Assembly: GCA_905478665.1 (NCBI GenBank) | Contig: CAJQJL010000136.1 | Location: 1 to 58,739 of the forward strand | Length of the DNA: 58,739 nucleotides | Origin: an uncultured Flavobacteriales bacterium | Lineage (GTDB): Bacteria > Bacteroidota > Bacteroidia > Flavobacteriales_D > Crocinitomicaceae | Reading direction: 5' to 3' | In this document: piece after piece, positions 1 to 7,883 of the stretch | Numbering within the stretch: the first letter of the stretch is position 1 | Layout of the letters: the number at the start of each line of letters is the position of its first letter | Made by a program: the position numbers and the translations under genes | Notes under the pieces: generated by a model | Database searches by the model: none | Told to the model about the DNA's origin: nothing | Seen by the model: only the letters and a program-made list of their open reading frames with translations

Positions 1-566
1 GCGTTGTCTTCAGGAACGCCAAGCCGAGTAAAAGAGATTACCGCCATTTCAACATCAAGACGGTTGAGGGTCCAGATGATTTCGCGTCGATGGAAGAAGC
101 TGTATACCGACGTTACCGACGACTTAAGGATGAAGGAGAATCCTTGCCACAATTAATCATAATCGATGGTGGAAAAGGGCAGTTGAGTTCGGCCTTGAAA
201 GCACTGGACGATCTCGGTTTGCGAAAACAAATTGCCATTGTTGGAATTGCTAAGAAATTGGAAGAAATCTTCTTTCCTGGTGATAGTCTACCGATCTATA
301 TCGACAAACGCTCTGAAAGCTTAAAGGTGGTTCAACACCTTAGAAATGAAGCACACCGATTCGGAATAACGCATCACCGTAATAAACGAAGCAAGGCTTC
401 TCTTGTTTCTGAATTGACGCAAATTAAAGGAATTGGCCCAAAAACATATGAGGATTTGATGAAGCATTTCAAAACGGTTTCAAAAATTCGAGAGGCTAGT
501 AAAAAAGAGCTAACAGAAGTAGTTGGCGCTGCAAAAGCAAAAATCGTTCTTGACTACTTCACTTAG
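1..566 (+). CDS. uvrC: UvrC, excinuclease ABC subunit C (C-terminal part, 5' truncated by window)
   Basis: UvrC makes the two incisions around UvrAB-bound DNA lesions in nucleotide excision repair. The reading frame is open from base 3 to the TAG at 564-566, giving 187 visible residues; the GIY-YIG and UVR parts lie upstream of the window. The visible part begins in the RNase H-like 5'-incision domain (VVFRNAKPSKRDYRHFNIK, then LIIIDGGKGQL and EAHRFGITHHR) and ends with the tandem helix-hairpin-helix DNA-binding region (IKGIGPKTYEDLMKHF and VVGAAKAK). The ATG at 90 is internal, not a start. The stop overlaps the stop of the convergent glycosyltransferase gene by 4 nt. Confidence 0.96.
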   Translation, partial: VVFRNAKPSKRDYRHFNIKTVEGPDDFASMEEAVYRRYRRLKDEGESLPQLIIIDGGKGQLSSALKALDDLGLRKQIAIVGIAKKLEEIFFPGDSLPIYIDKRSESLKVVQHLRNEAHRFGITHHRNKRSKASLVSELTQIKGIGPKTYEDLMKHFKTVSKIREASKKELTEVVGAAKAKIVLDYFT

Positions 567-1675
567 CTGAATAAAAATTTCAGGTATCTCTCTTCTTGAA
601 AATCTACATTATAACGCTCATCATTCTTCATTGCTGTCTTTTTTGAATCTACAGTCTGCAAGGATGAACTCAAAACCTCAGAAAAACTATCGACCGAATA
701 GTAAAAACTAGCACCATTCATTTCTTCAATATTCTGATATGCTTCATGAATAAGCATGGGTATTTTTAATCCGAATGAAACACTCATTGCTCCTGAAATC
801 TGATTCTTAAAATATTGATCTGCGCTGGGCGTGTCTGGGTGGATCAATGGTAAAATCAGATCTGTGTTGTTTAAATAAGTGCTAAATTCTTTTTGAGGAA
901 CAAAATCATCGAAGGTTACGATTTTCGTTGTCAACCCCAGTTCTTTAATTTTTTCTTGAAAATGCTGCACATCTTCATTCGACGGATCACTCTTCCCCAA
1001 GAAAAAGAATCGAATATTCTCCTCTTGGATTTGTTCAATCATCTGCAAAAAACCGTTCAAATCCTTACGCCTGTTTTCCACTCCACCAATCACCGTCACC
1101 ACTTTAGTGCGTTTCTCTATTACTTCTGTTGAAGTCACAAATCGTATTGGGTAAAAATAATCCAAGCTTACGCCTTTTGGAGCCTTCACTGTAGAAAGAA
1201 GGTACTCACTAAGAAGAAGGTATTTCTTTACCTTTTTGCTTATCATTCTCTGGGTGAAACTTCCTTTTAGTTTTCTTGTCGTGTGAATGATTCCTGTGAA
1301 CTCAATAGAAGAAAACAACGCTATTATGCATAAATTACGCATCAAATCACCTTGCGCAGTGTTCAATACGGCTCGCGTAACGCCTTTTTTTTCCATGAAC
1401 TTCAAGGTTCGTCTCATTTCTCCAAGACGCTTGAAATTACTTCCATTAAAGGTGACGATGAAAAACGCATCTACATATGGTTCAAAATGAGGGTTCCGTT
1501 CTCGTATTTCTTGCGTACAGACTAAGACGACTCGATTTCCTGAGTTTGTAATCGCGTGCATTTGTGTCAGTAAACACTCATCATGAGAACCCGCGACTTC
1601 AATAAGCGCTATCGTTTCTATTGTATGTTCTCCTGATTTCAACAAATCAATATTGGTAAGGTTTTCGCTATACAA
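563..1675 (-). CDS. Glycosyltransferase-like protein, GT-B type
   Basis: 370 residues with no signal peptide or membrane helix. The N-terminal half opens with a beta-strand/nucleotide-fold pattern (TIALIEVAGSHDECLL at about 21-36). The C-terminal half looks like a GT-B donor domain: VTVIGGVENRRKD at about 193-205, a FFFLGKSDP strand, and an acidic loop near 285-310 before SVSFGLKIPMLIHEA. This suggests sugar transfer from a nucleotide-sugar, but the acceptor is unknown. The start codon is TTG: the frame is closed by TAA at 1699-1697 and no ATG occurs before residue 39. A -7-like box (TACTTTTT) sits 7 nt before the TTG. The gene is divergent from the amidase, so a wall or envelope glycan role is possible but only inferred. 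Confidence 0.7.
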   Translation of the reverse strand: MYSENLTNIDLLKSGEHTIETIALIEVAGSHDECLLTQMHAITNSGNRVVLVCTQEIRERNPHFEPYVDAFFIVTFNGSNFKRLGEMRRTLKFMEKKGVTRAVLNTAQGDLMRNLCIIALFSSIEFTGIIHTTRKLKGSFTQRMISKKVKKYLLLSEYLLSTVKAPKGVSLDYFYPIRFVTSTEVIEKRTKVVTVIGGVENRRKDLNGFLQMIEQIQEENIRFFFLGKSDPSNEDVQHFQEKIKELGLTTKIVTFDDFVPQKEFSTYLNNTDLILPLIHPDTPSADQYFKNQISGAMSVSFGLKIPMLIHEAYQNIEEMNGASFYYSVDSFSEVLSSSLQTVDSKKTAMKNDERYNVDFQEERYLKFLFS

Positions 1676-1682
1676 AGAAACG

Positions 1683-1690
1683 AAAAAGTA
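1683..1690 (-). promoter_or_regulatory. Putative -7 box for the glycosyltransferase gene
   Basis: TACTTTTT on the minus strand matches the Bacteroidota -7 pattern TAnnTTTg and lies 7 nt before the TTG start. No clear -33 element was found. It lies back to back with the -7 box of the divergent amidase gene. Confidence 0.35.
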
Positions 1691-1697
1691 TCTACGT

Positions 1698-1705
1698 TAA
1701 ATTTG
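1698..1705 (+). promoter_or_regulatory. Putative -7 box for the amidase gene
   Basis: TAAATTTG is a full match to TAnnTTTG and ends 5 nt before the ATG at 1711, so the transcript would have almost no leader. No convincing -33 TTG is seen at the expected distance. Confidence 0.4.
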
Positions 1706-1710
1706 AGCCT

Positions 1711-2649
1711 ATGAGATTTATAGTTGTTCTGCTTCTCGGTATCCTTTGTTCTTCGCCATATCAAGCGGTGGGACAAAAAAGAGAGATCATTGTTGTTATT
1801 GATCCTGGGCATGGTGGCCATGATCCTGGGCACCTTTCAAACAACGGTCAACACTTGACAGAAAAGGAGCTAAATCTAAAAATTGCCAAATACCTTGGTG
1901 GATACATTGAGAAGTATTTACAAAACGTTCGTGTAGTTTACACGCGTACCACAGATGTTTACCCTAGTCTAGATAACCGTGTGGACAAGGCAAACGCTAT
2001 CAATGCTGACTATTTTTTAAGTATTCATTGCAATGGAAATGAACGTAAATCCGTTCGGGGAACTGAGTCTCACGTACACTCACTGAGTCTGAACAAGTCC
2101 GTTGCATTGGCACGGGAAATAGAAAAACAATTTTCTTCACGGGCAGGAAGAAAATCAAGAGGGGTTAAAGACGAACGGGACCTACAGCATTCATTGCAAG
2201 TCCTCAAATACACCAACATGACCAGTGTTCTTGTAGAATGTGGTTTTATTACCAACCAAAAGGAGGGAAACTTTCTAAACACAACGTATGGTCAAGAAAT
2301 TATTGCTTCAGCGATATTTAGAGGATTTCGATCAAGAATTGTTAAAGAGCATCCTTCCATTTCTTTTATTCGTTCAAAACCTGCAGCAACAAGCACTGAA
2401 AACTCTTCACTCGCATCAACAGGTACAACCTTCGGAATCCAAATCGCTTCTTCTAAGAATCCCTTGGACACAGACGACTACTCGTTTAAGCGGTTGAAGA
2501 TGAGCGTTGAGCGTAGAAAACTGAATACATCTAGTGCGTACAAATACATTTACTTAGTGGGCGAATACGGCAGCCGAAAGGAGGCAAAAGAGGCACTAGC
2601 TTCCATCCAAAACAATGGCTTCAAGGATGCAATTGTCGTGAAGCGATAG
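1711..2649 (+). CDS. N-acetylmuramoyl-L-alanine amidase with C-terminal SPOR-like domain
   Basis: Cleaves the bond between MurNAc and the stem peptide in the periplasm, for cell-wall turnover and daughter-cell separation. Residues 1-22 are a signal peptide ending AVGQ. Residues 25-215 are an Amidase_3 domain: VVIDPGHGG carries zinc ligand H34, the TEKELN region supplies the glutamate ligand (E51 or E53), SIHCN supplies H106, and VLVECGFITN holds the catalytic glutamate. The last 75 residues (FGIQIASSKNPL to KDAIVVKR) have a SPOR-like pattern, which in other proteins binds denuded septal peptidoglycan. The ATG is 5 nt after a -7 box. The specific amidase type cannot be fixed from sequence alone. 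Confidence 0.9.
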   Translation: MRFIVVLLLGILCSSPYQAVGQKREIIVVIDPGHGGHDPGHLSNNGQHLTEKELNLKIAKYLGGYIEKYLQNVRVVYTRTTDVYPSLDNRVDKANAINADYFLSIHCNGNERKSVRGTESHVHSLSLNKSVALAREIEKQFSSRAGRKSRGVKDERDLQHSLQVLKYTNMTSVLVECGFITNQKEGNFLNTTYGQEIIASAIFRGFRSRIVKEHPSISFIRSKPAATSTENSSLASTGTTFGIQIASSKNPLDTDDYSFKRLKMSVERRKLNTSSAYKYIYLVGEYGSRKEAKEALASIQNNGFKDAIVVKR

Positions 2650-2691
2650 AGCGGATTCCCACATTGTCATTGATTTTTTTTAAATTTCTTC

Positions 2692-2720
2692 TTGTAGAAT
2701 AATTTCTTTGTATATATTTG
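2692..2720 (+). promoter_or_regulatory. Bacteroidota-type promoter of tRNA-Asn
   Basis: TTG at 2692-2694, an 18-nt spacer, then TATATTTG at 2713-2720. This is the textbook -33/-7 arrangement and the best vegetative promoter match in the window. The mature tRNA begins 26 nt after the -7 box. Confidence 0.7.
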
Positions 2721-2746
2721 CAATCGCTTTTGAGCAATCAAAACAT

Positions 2747-2820
2747 TCTCCCTTAGCTCAGTTGGTTAGAGCATCTGACTGTTAATCAGAGGGTCCTTGG
2801 TTCGAGTCCAAGAGGGAGAG
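2747..2820 (+). tRNA. tRNA-Asn (anticodon GTT)
   Basis: A full cloverleaf can be folded by eye. Acceptor TCTCCCT (2747-2753) pairs with AGGGAGA (2813-2819). The D-stem is GCTC/GAGC, the anticodon stem TCTGA/TCAGA carries loop CTGTTAA with GTT at 2781-2783, and T-stem CTTGG/CCAAG encloses TTCGAGT. The discriminator is G2820. CCA is not encoded, as is usual in this phylum. Confidence 0.98.
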
Positions 2821-2826
2821 CAAGAT

Positions 2827-2857
2827 AAGCCAATCTCATTTGAGGTTGGCTTTTTTA
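2827..2857 (+). terminator. Intrinsic terminator after tRNA-Asn
   Basis: A 12-bp stem with one G-U pair (arms 2827-2838 and 2841-2852) runs straight into a T tract, starting 6 nt after the tRNA. Confidence 0.85.
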
Positions 2858-2927
2858 TTTAATGGCGATTTGTCAGGAATCAAGATTTAATCAGTCTAAG
2901 GCACTTACAAAGTAAGTTCAACTGCAA

Positions 2928-3926
2928 ATGTTTCGTGTACTATTGGTTCTTGTCATCGCTCTACCCTTGTTCTCACAGGCGCAAGGCTGCATTTCGGGTA
3001 ATTGTCAAGAGGGAATAGGTAGATATGTAAACGGCAAAGGAGAAGAATATGAGGGTCATTGGGCAAACGGAAAACCCGAAGGAAAAGGAACCTACATAAA
3101 TATAAAAGGTGACAAGTACATTGGAGAATGGAGGGCTGGTTCAATTGATGGCAGTGGCACCTATTACTACGGCAATGGATCTGTTTATATAGGCCAATTC
3201 AAAAACTATGAAAAGCACGGCTCTGGACAATACCACTATACAAACGGAGATGTTTACACGGGGCACTTTCTAAATGGAAAAAGAAACGGCGAAGGAGAAT
3301 ATGTCTCTACGAGCGGTTGGCGGTATAACGGACATTGGAAAGACGGGCGAAAAAATGGTTGGGGGAGCTATCACTATGCCAACGGTGATAAATATGTTGG
3401 ACATTTTCGCGATGAAAAAAAGAGTGGCTCTGGAACCTATACCTGGAAAAACGGAAGCATTTATAAAGGAGGATTTGCAAACAACACTTTCCATGGTAAA
3501 GCGAAACGAACATATGTCAACGGTGACGTTTATGATGGTCACTTTGAAAATGGCGTGAAAAGTGGCTACGGGGTTTATCGCTATGCTAACGGAAACAAAT
3601 ACACTGGAACCTTTAAAAACAACAAGAAAAGTGGCAAAGGAACCTACCAATGGGCAAATGGAGGCAGTTACATTGGAGAGTTCGCATTCAACACTTTTCA
3701 TGGGGAAGCAGTGCGTGCTTATCCTAGTGGGGATAAATACGTGGGAACGTTCCAAAAAGGGAAAAGAAATGGCACTGGAACCTATCTCACTTCCAAGGGA
3801 GAAATTTACCGAGGTCAATGGAAGAATAACCTAAAGGAAGGCGTTGGCGTTTGTACCAACTCCAATGGAATAAAAATTCAATGCGTTTGGAGTAACAACC
3901 AACTCGTGGACTACAAGCGTTTGTAA
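2928..3926 (+). CDS. Exported MORN-repeat protein
   Basis: 332 residues: a signal peptide (about 1-18, ending FSQAQ), then almost entirely MORN repeats. Twelve copies of the YxGxW/F core at about 23-residue spacing can be counted (EYEGHW, KYIGEW, VYIGQF and so on to IYRGQW), plus a degenerate last one (IKIQCVW). MORN repeats form an elongated beta-sheet solenoid and often act as scaffolds or in phospholipid or membrane contact; no enzyme domain is attached. Two cysteines just after the signal peptide (GCISGNC) could form a disulfide. It is a single gene with its own space on both sides, and its partner is unknown. The regular repeats create long open frames on the other strand, which are not genes. 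Confidence 0.9.
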   Translation: MFRVLLVLVIALPLFSQAQGCISGNCQEGIGRYVNGKGEEYEGHWANGKPEGKGTYINIKGDKYIGEWRAGSIDGSGTYYYGNGSVYIGQFKNYEKHGSGQYHYTNGDVYTGHFLNGKRNGEGEYVSTSGWRYNGHWKDGRKNGWGSYHYANGDKYVGHFRDEKKSGSGTYTWKNGSIYKGGFANNTFHGKAKRTYVNGDVYDGHFENGVKSGYGVYRYANGNKYTGTFKNNKKSGKGTYQWANGGSYIGEFAFNTFHGEAVRAYPSGDKYVGTFQKGKRNGTGTYLTSKGEIYRGQWKNNLKEGVGVCTNSNGIKIQCVWSNNQLVDYKRL

Positions 3927-3943
3927 GTCAGCGCTTTAGTTTT

Positions 3944-3960
3944 TTGGCACGGCTTTTGAA
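3944..3960 (+). promoter_or_regulatory. Putative sigma-54 (RpoN) promoter, -24/-12
   Basis: TTGGCACG, 4 nt, then TTGAA. This matches the -24/-12 consensus TTGGCACG-N4-TTGCW at every defined position except the C of the -12 GC. Spacing between the two elements is exact. It lies 17 nt after the MORN gene stop and 31 nt before the ATG of a 34-codon ORF. It is a sequence match only; rpoN and an enhancer-binding protein are not in this window. Confidence 0.55.
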
Positions 3961-3991
3961 ATGTGGTAAGTCAACTTAAAAACTTCATACT

Positions 3992-4096
3992 ATGAAAAGA
4001 AAAAATGAAAAATCAGAAGCCGTTAAATTGATGTTATCTGCAACGCTAGAAGAGTACATAATGTACATTCAAAAAATGGCGCCAACACTTAGCTAA
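3992..4096 (+). CDS. Possible 34-residue peptide downstream of a sigma-54-like promoter
   Basis: ATG AAA AGA AAA AAT to TAA encodes 34 residues: a basic N-terminus (MKRKNEKSEAVK), then an amphipathic stretch LMLSATLEEYIMYIQKMAPTLS. There is no signal peptide or cysteine and I recognise no family. It is the only ORF in the 300-nt gap between the MORN gene and the next membrane protein. That gap also holds a sigma-54-like promoter, a small hairpin (arms CGTCG 4126-4130 and CGACG 4136-4140) and a strong terminator. These together make a self-contained transcript of about 215 nt. It could instead be a non-coding RNA in which the ORF is incidental. Confidence 0.45.
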   Translation: MKRKNEKSEAVKLMLSATLEEYIMYIQKMAPTLS

Positions 4097-4153
4097 TTAT
4101 GACAGAGGGTTTAATAAGTGCTACTCGTCGGAAGGCGACGCACCATCAAATAT

Positions 4154-4188
4154 AAGGGTTTGAATCAATGCGATTCGAGCCCTTTTTT
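4154..4188 (+). terminator. Intrinsic terminator of the small 3970-4188 transcript
   Basis: A 13-bp stem with two G-U pairs (arms 4154-4166 and about 4171-4183) is followed by a T6 run. It separates the small transcript from the downstream membrane-protein genes. Confidence 0.85.
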
Positions 4189-4207
4189 ATTTGTCCCAGA
4201 ATTCCCA

Positions 4208-4215
4208 TACTTTTA
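4208..4215 (+). promoter_or_regulatory. Putative -7 box of the first duplicated membrane-protein gene
   Basis: TACTTTTA (TAnnTTTn) 11 nt before the ATG at 4227. The stretch CCATACTTTTAG recurs at 6053-6064, again 11 nt before the ATG of the sister gene, so it appears to have been duplicated together with the gene. Confidence 0.5.
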
Positions 4216-4226
4216 GCGTCTGAGCC

Positions 4227-6032
4227 ATGGGGATCTTCAAACAAAATTCATTAACCAAAATTACTGGGATCTTTATTCTCGGCGTCGTTCTATTTGCGCA
4301 ATTTTCTCAAAAGACTTGGAACGATGAAAACGATGTAATTACGGCAGACGTTCGCGGTTATTACGCCTATCTTCCAGCCCTTTTTATCCAAGATGATCTT
4401 CGCCTTGAGCACCCCGAAAATTTTGCTTCGGAAGTATGGTATTCTGAAAATGAAGAAGGTACGCGCTTCATTAAGTACTCTTGCGGAATGGCCATTGTAT
4501 ACAGTCCCTTCTTTCTGATCGCTCACACACTTGCTGAACCCATGGGCGCTCCTGCAAATGGTTACAGTTATCCCTACAAGTTCGCACTTGCCATGAGTGC
4601 CATCGTTTATCTTATCATCGCATTGATTTTTCTCAGTAAGCTCCTGCTGCGCTATTTTAGTGATTCGGTTGTTTCTATAACGTTACTCATCCTGTTTCTT
4701 GGCACAAATGCGCTTCATTACTATACGGGAAATATGACCTATTCGCATGGATACAGTCTTACGCTTATTTCTGTGTTTTTGTATTGTGCCGTTCGGTGGA
4801 TAGAACGGCCAGCCTTTAAATGGGCTATTTGGATTGGGATCACTACTGGGCTTTTTGTTCTTATACGTCCCATTGATGTACTTTTTATTCTATTCCTGCC
4901 GCTCTTTAACTTGACATCCTTTGAAGATCTAAAACTGCGCTTCGCATTATTTTGGAAGAAGAAATATCACGTAATTGTTATGCTGCTGCTGTTTTTTCTC
5001 ATGCTCCTACCGCAGTTGCTGTACTTCAAATCTATTTCTGGAAGCTTCCTTTTCTATTCGTACACAGGCGAACCTTTTTATTTTGGAAATCCTCACTTAT
5101 TTGACAGCATTCTCAGTTACCGCAATGGTTGGCTGGTGTACAGTCCGCTGATGGTTTTGTCTATTCTCGGGTTGTTTTTCATTCGCAAACAAAAAGCTGC
5201 TTTCGGGGCATTTCTCCTTCCTGTCTCCCTCTTGTATTTCTATGTAATCTCCGCATGGTGGTGTTGGTGGTACGTGGGATTTGGAAACAGAGCGTTCATT
5301 AATTTGTATCCCATCCTAGCTATTTCATTGGCTTGTTTTGTTCAATTCGCAATAACTGGTGGACGCCTAAAAAGAGTCGGGTTTAAGGTTTTTGTGCTGT
5401 TCGGGTTGATGCTTTCCGCATTTCAAACCTATCAATATGATGTTGGAGGAATTCACTGGGGTGCTATGACGAAAGATGCTTTCTGGAGTTCCTTTTTGAG
5501 AGAAAAACCTTCGCAAACCTTAAATAATCTATTGCGCTATCCCGTTACTGAACAACAAATCTTAGGGAAAGATATTATTCTAGCTCCCTCGGAGGAAACT
5601 ATTTACACCATAAACTATTCGTTCGACAATACAAATTCATGCGACTCAACCATGCTCCCTTTTCTTCAATTTGATGAGGCGCGAAACGGAAAAGGTGCGC
5701 TACGTGCAGATGAAGGGATGGAGTACCTAGGTAAAATTCCGATTTCTGTTAAAGACGTTGGCGCGCTTTACATTACCGCGTGGGTCAAAGATCTTCCTGA
5801 CCAAGTAAATCTGGGACTTAGCCGAATTGAGCCTTTCTATTATCATTCTTCATCCGAAGTCGCAGAGCGTAAAGGTGATTGGAGTAAAATACACATGCTT
5901 GGCTGGGTTCCCGTTGGTTTTGGAGCTGACTCCGTTGACTTCATTCTTTGGAATCAAGGGAAGCACGCCTTTATCCTTGACGACCTTCAAATTAAAGCTG
6001 TCCGTTACTCCTATTCGGAAAAGGAACGTTAA
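4227..6032 (+). CDS. Polytopic GT-C-like membrane protein, copy 1 of a tandem pair
   Basis: 601 residues. About ten hydrophobic helices fill residues 10-430. Residues 440-601 form an extracytoplasmic, beta-rich tail (YSFDNTNSCDSTM, GALYITAWVKD, AFILDDLQIKA) that resembles a carbohydrate-binding-module sandwich. The first external loop carries acidic residues after helix 1 (TADVRGYYAYLPALF), the place where GT-C transferases hold their catalytic Asp, and a GNMTYSHGYSLTLISVFLYC segment follows. This suggests lipid-linked sugar transfer to an envelope target, but no family was firmly recognised. The next gene has the same length and domain order. The ATG is chosen because the sister protein starts identically (MGIFKQN versus MASFKQN). 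Confidence 0.75.
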   Translation: MGIFKQNSLTKITGIFILGVVLFAQFSQKTWNDENDVITADVRGYYAYLPALFIQDDLRLEHPENFASEVWYSENEEGTRFIKYSCGMAIVYSPFFLIAHTLAEPMGAPANGYSYPYKFALAMSAIVYLIIALIFLSKLLLRYFSDSVVSITLLILFLGTNALHYYTGNMTYSHGYSLTLISVFLYCAVRWIERPAFKWAIWIGITTGLFVLIRPIDVLFILFLPLFNLTSFEDLKLRFALFWKKKYHVIVMLLLFFLMLLPQLLYFKSISGSFLFYSYTGEPFYFGNPHLFDSILSYRNGWLVYSPLMVLSILGLFFIRKQKAAFGAFLLPVSLLYFYVISAWWCWWYVGFGNRAFINLYPILAISLACFVQFAITGGRLKRVGFKVFVLFGLMLSAFQTYQYDVGGIHWGAMTKDAFWSSFLREKPSQTLNNLLRYPVTEQQILGKDIILAPSEETIYTINYSFDNTNSCDSTMLPFLQFDEARNGKGALRADEGMEYLGKIPISVKDVGALYITAWVKDLPDQVNLGLSRIEPFYYHSSSEVAERKGDWSKIHMLGWVPVGFGADSVDFILWNQGKHAFILDDLQIKAVRYSYSEKER

Positions 6033-6055
6033 ACTGATTTGTTCAGGATAATCCA

Positions 6056-6063
6056 TACTTTTA
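6056..6063 (+). promoter_or_regulatory. Putative -7 box of the second duplicated membrane-protein gene
   Basis: TACTTTTA, 11 nt before the ATG at 6075 and about 20 nt after the stop of copy 1. It is the same sequence and spacing as the box at 4208-4215. Confidence 0.5.
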
Positions 6064-6074
6064 GTGTCACATTC

Positions 6075-7880
6075 ATGGCAAGCTTCAAACAAAACGTCCG
6101 CACAAAACTCACTGGGTTAATCATCCTTCTGGCAGTCGTTTACGGTCAGTTTTCACAGCAACAATGGCACAATAAGTCCGTGATAATGGCCGATGCGTAT
6201 GGCTATTACGCCTACCTTCCTGCCCTCTTTATTCACGATGATTTGGGTCTTGAACATCCTGAAGAGTTTGCCTCTGAAGTCTGGTTTACAGAAGAAGAAG
6301 ATGGTACACGGTATATCAAATTTACTTGTGGAATGGCTATTGCTTACAGTCCGTTCTTTTTCATTGCGCACACCTTCGCGGAACCCCTAGGTGCACCAGC
6401 AGACGGATACAGCTATCCCTATCATTTTGCATTGGCAATGGGCGCCATTGTCTACTTAATTATTGCGCTCATTTTTCTGAGTAAATTTTTGCTCCTTTAC
6501 TTCAAAGATTCAGTCGTCGCCATTACCATACTCCTTCTATTCGCAGCCACAAATGCGTTTCAATACTACACGGTAAATATGACGCTTTCGCATGGGTACA
6601 GCTTGGCTCTGATCTCCGTCTTTTTGTATTGCGCAGCTCGGTGGCTTTCAGAACCTAAATTTAAATGGGCAATTTGGATTGGACTTAGCGCTGGGCTTTT
6701 TGTGCTGATTCGCCCGATTGATGTACTTTTTCTCTTCGCATTGCCCTTGTTGGGAATTGCCTCGGTTGATGGTCTCAAAGAACGATTTCGGATGTTTTGG
6801 AAACAAAAGAAACACATCCTCTTGATGTTGGTTGGGTTCTTCGTTATGTTGCTTCCACAGCTGCTCTATTTCAAGTTTGTATCGGGAAGCTTTTTCTTCT
6901 TCTCGTACACGGGTGAGTCCTTTTACTTTGGTTCGCCCCACTTATTCGATAGCCTTTTTAGTTACCGCAATGGCTGGCTTATTTATAGCCCGATAATGAT
7001 CCTTTCAATAGTTGGTTTATTTTTCTTGCAGAAACAAAAGACCAAATTTGCCTTGTTCATCATTCCAGTTACATTGCTCTACTTTTATATCATCGCTTCA
7101 TGGTGGTGCTGGTGGTACACAGGTTTTGGAAACAGAGCATTTATTAACCTCTACCCACTGTTGAGCATTCCACTTGCGAGCTTCGTACATTTCGTGCTCA
7201 CAAAAAAAGCCTACGTTAAAAACCTTTTTAAAGTTGTTGTGCTTTCAGCTGTTACCTTATCTGTATTCCAAACATACCAATACGCTGCAGGCATCATTCA
7301 CTGGGGAGCCATGACCGAGGAAGCTTATTGGGATTCCTTCCTGCGTGAACAGCCTTCACAATTATTTCAGACTTACTTGCATTTTCCTGTTACCGAAAAA
7401 CAAATCGACGGAAGAGATGTGGTTCTTGTGCCAAAGGCAAACGCTGTTTATGCCAAAGACTTTTCGTTTGAGATGTTAAACGCATGCGATTCGACCATGG
7501 TTCCTTATGTTCAATTCAATGAAGCACGAACGGGAAAAGGAGCTTTGTATGTGGAGGATGGCGTTGAATTTCTTGTTGAGTTTCCGTTGAACATTAAAGA
7601 CGTGGATGCGGTATATATCACTGCTTGGGTCAAAGATCCTCCAAGAGGACTAAGTCTTACTTTAAGTGAGGCTGGAATGGCGCCATTTACAATGATATCT
7701 GAATTGGCGGGAGAGTATGACGGTAGCTGGTCGAAATTACAATTGTTCTATTGGGTTCCTGAGGATTTTGAACCTGACTCACTTGTTTTCCGTGTTTGGA
7801 ACCCTTGGAAAGAAAGTTGTTTTATTGATGACCTTGAGCTAAAAGTTCTGAATTATACCTACGAAGAAAAGGAACGCTAA
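6075..7880 (+). CDS. Polytopic GT-C-like membrane protein, copy 2 of a tandem pair
   Basis: 601 residues, exactly the length of copy 1 and collinear with it end to end. Shared landmarks include DAYGYYAYLPALFIHDDL, the SYPYHFALAMGAIVYLIIA helix, AIWIGLSAGLFVLIRPIDVLF, SWWCWWYTGFGNRAFINLYP and the C-terminal FIDDLELKVL strand. Copy 1 has SWWCWWYVG at the matching place, so the tryptophan-rich loop is under selection. An in-frame TTG 36 nt upstream is rejected as start because it lies before the -7 box and would lose alignment with copy 1. GNAT follows after 3 nt, so the two are probably co-transcribed. Function is unproven; GT-C-like sugar transfer is the best guess. Confidence 0.75.
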   Translation: MASFKQNVRTKLTGLIILLAVVYGQFSQQQWHNKSVIMADAYGYYAYLPALFIHDDLGLEHPEEFASEVWFTEEEDGTRYIKFTCGMAIAYSPFFFIAHTFAEPLGAPADGYSYPYHFALAMGAIVYLIIALIFLSKFLLLYFKDSVVAITILLLFAATNAFQYYTVNMTLSHGYSLALISVFLYCAARWLSEPKFKWAIWIGLSAGLFVLIRPIDVLFLFALPLLGIASVDGLKERFRMFWKQKKHILLMLVGFFVMLLPQLLYFKFVSGSFFFFSYTGESFYFGSPHLFDSLFSYRNGWLIYSPIMILSIVGLFFLQKQKTKFALFIIPVTLLYFYIIASWWCWWYTGFGNRAFINLYPLLSIPLASFVHFVLTKKAYVKNLFKVVVLSAVTLSVFQTYQYAAGIIHWGAMTEEAYWDSFLREQPSQLFQTYLHFPVTEKQIDGRDVVLVPKANAVYAKDFSFEMLNACDSTMVPYVQFNEARTGKGALYVEDGVEFLVEFPLNIKDVDAVYITAWVKDPPRGLSLTLSEAGMAPFTMISELAGEYDGSWSKLQLFYWVPEDFEPDSLVFRVWNPWKESCFIDDLELKVLNYTYEEKER

Positions 7881-7883
7881 TCT

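Noticed and set aside
3270..3818. Long open frame antisense to the MORN gene (about 180 codons)
   Set aside because: It arises from the 69-nt periodic repeats of the plus-strand gene; the translation is Ser/Val/Ile-rich without any domain, start context or promoter.
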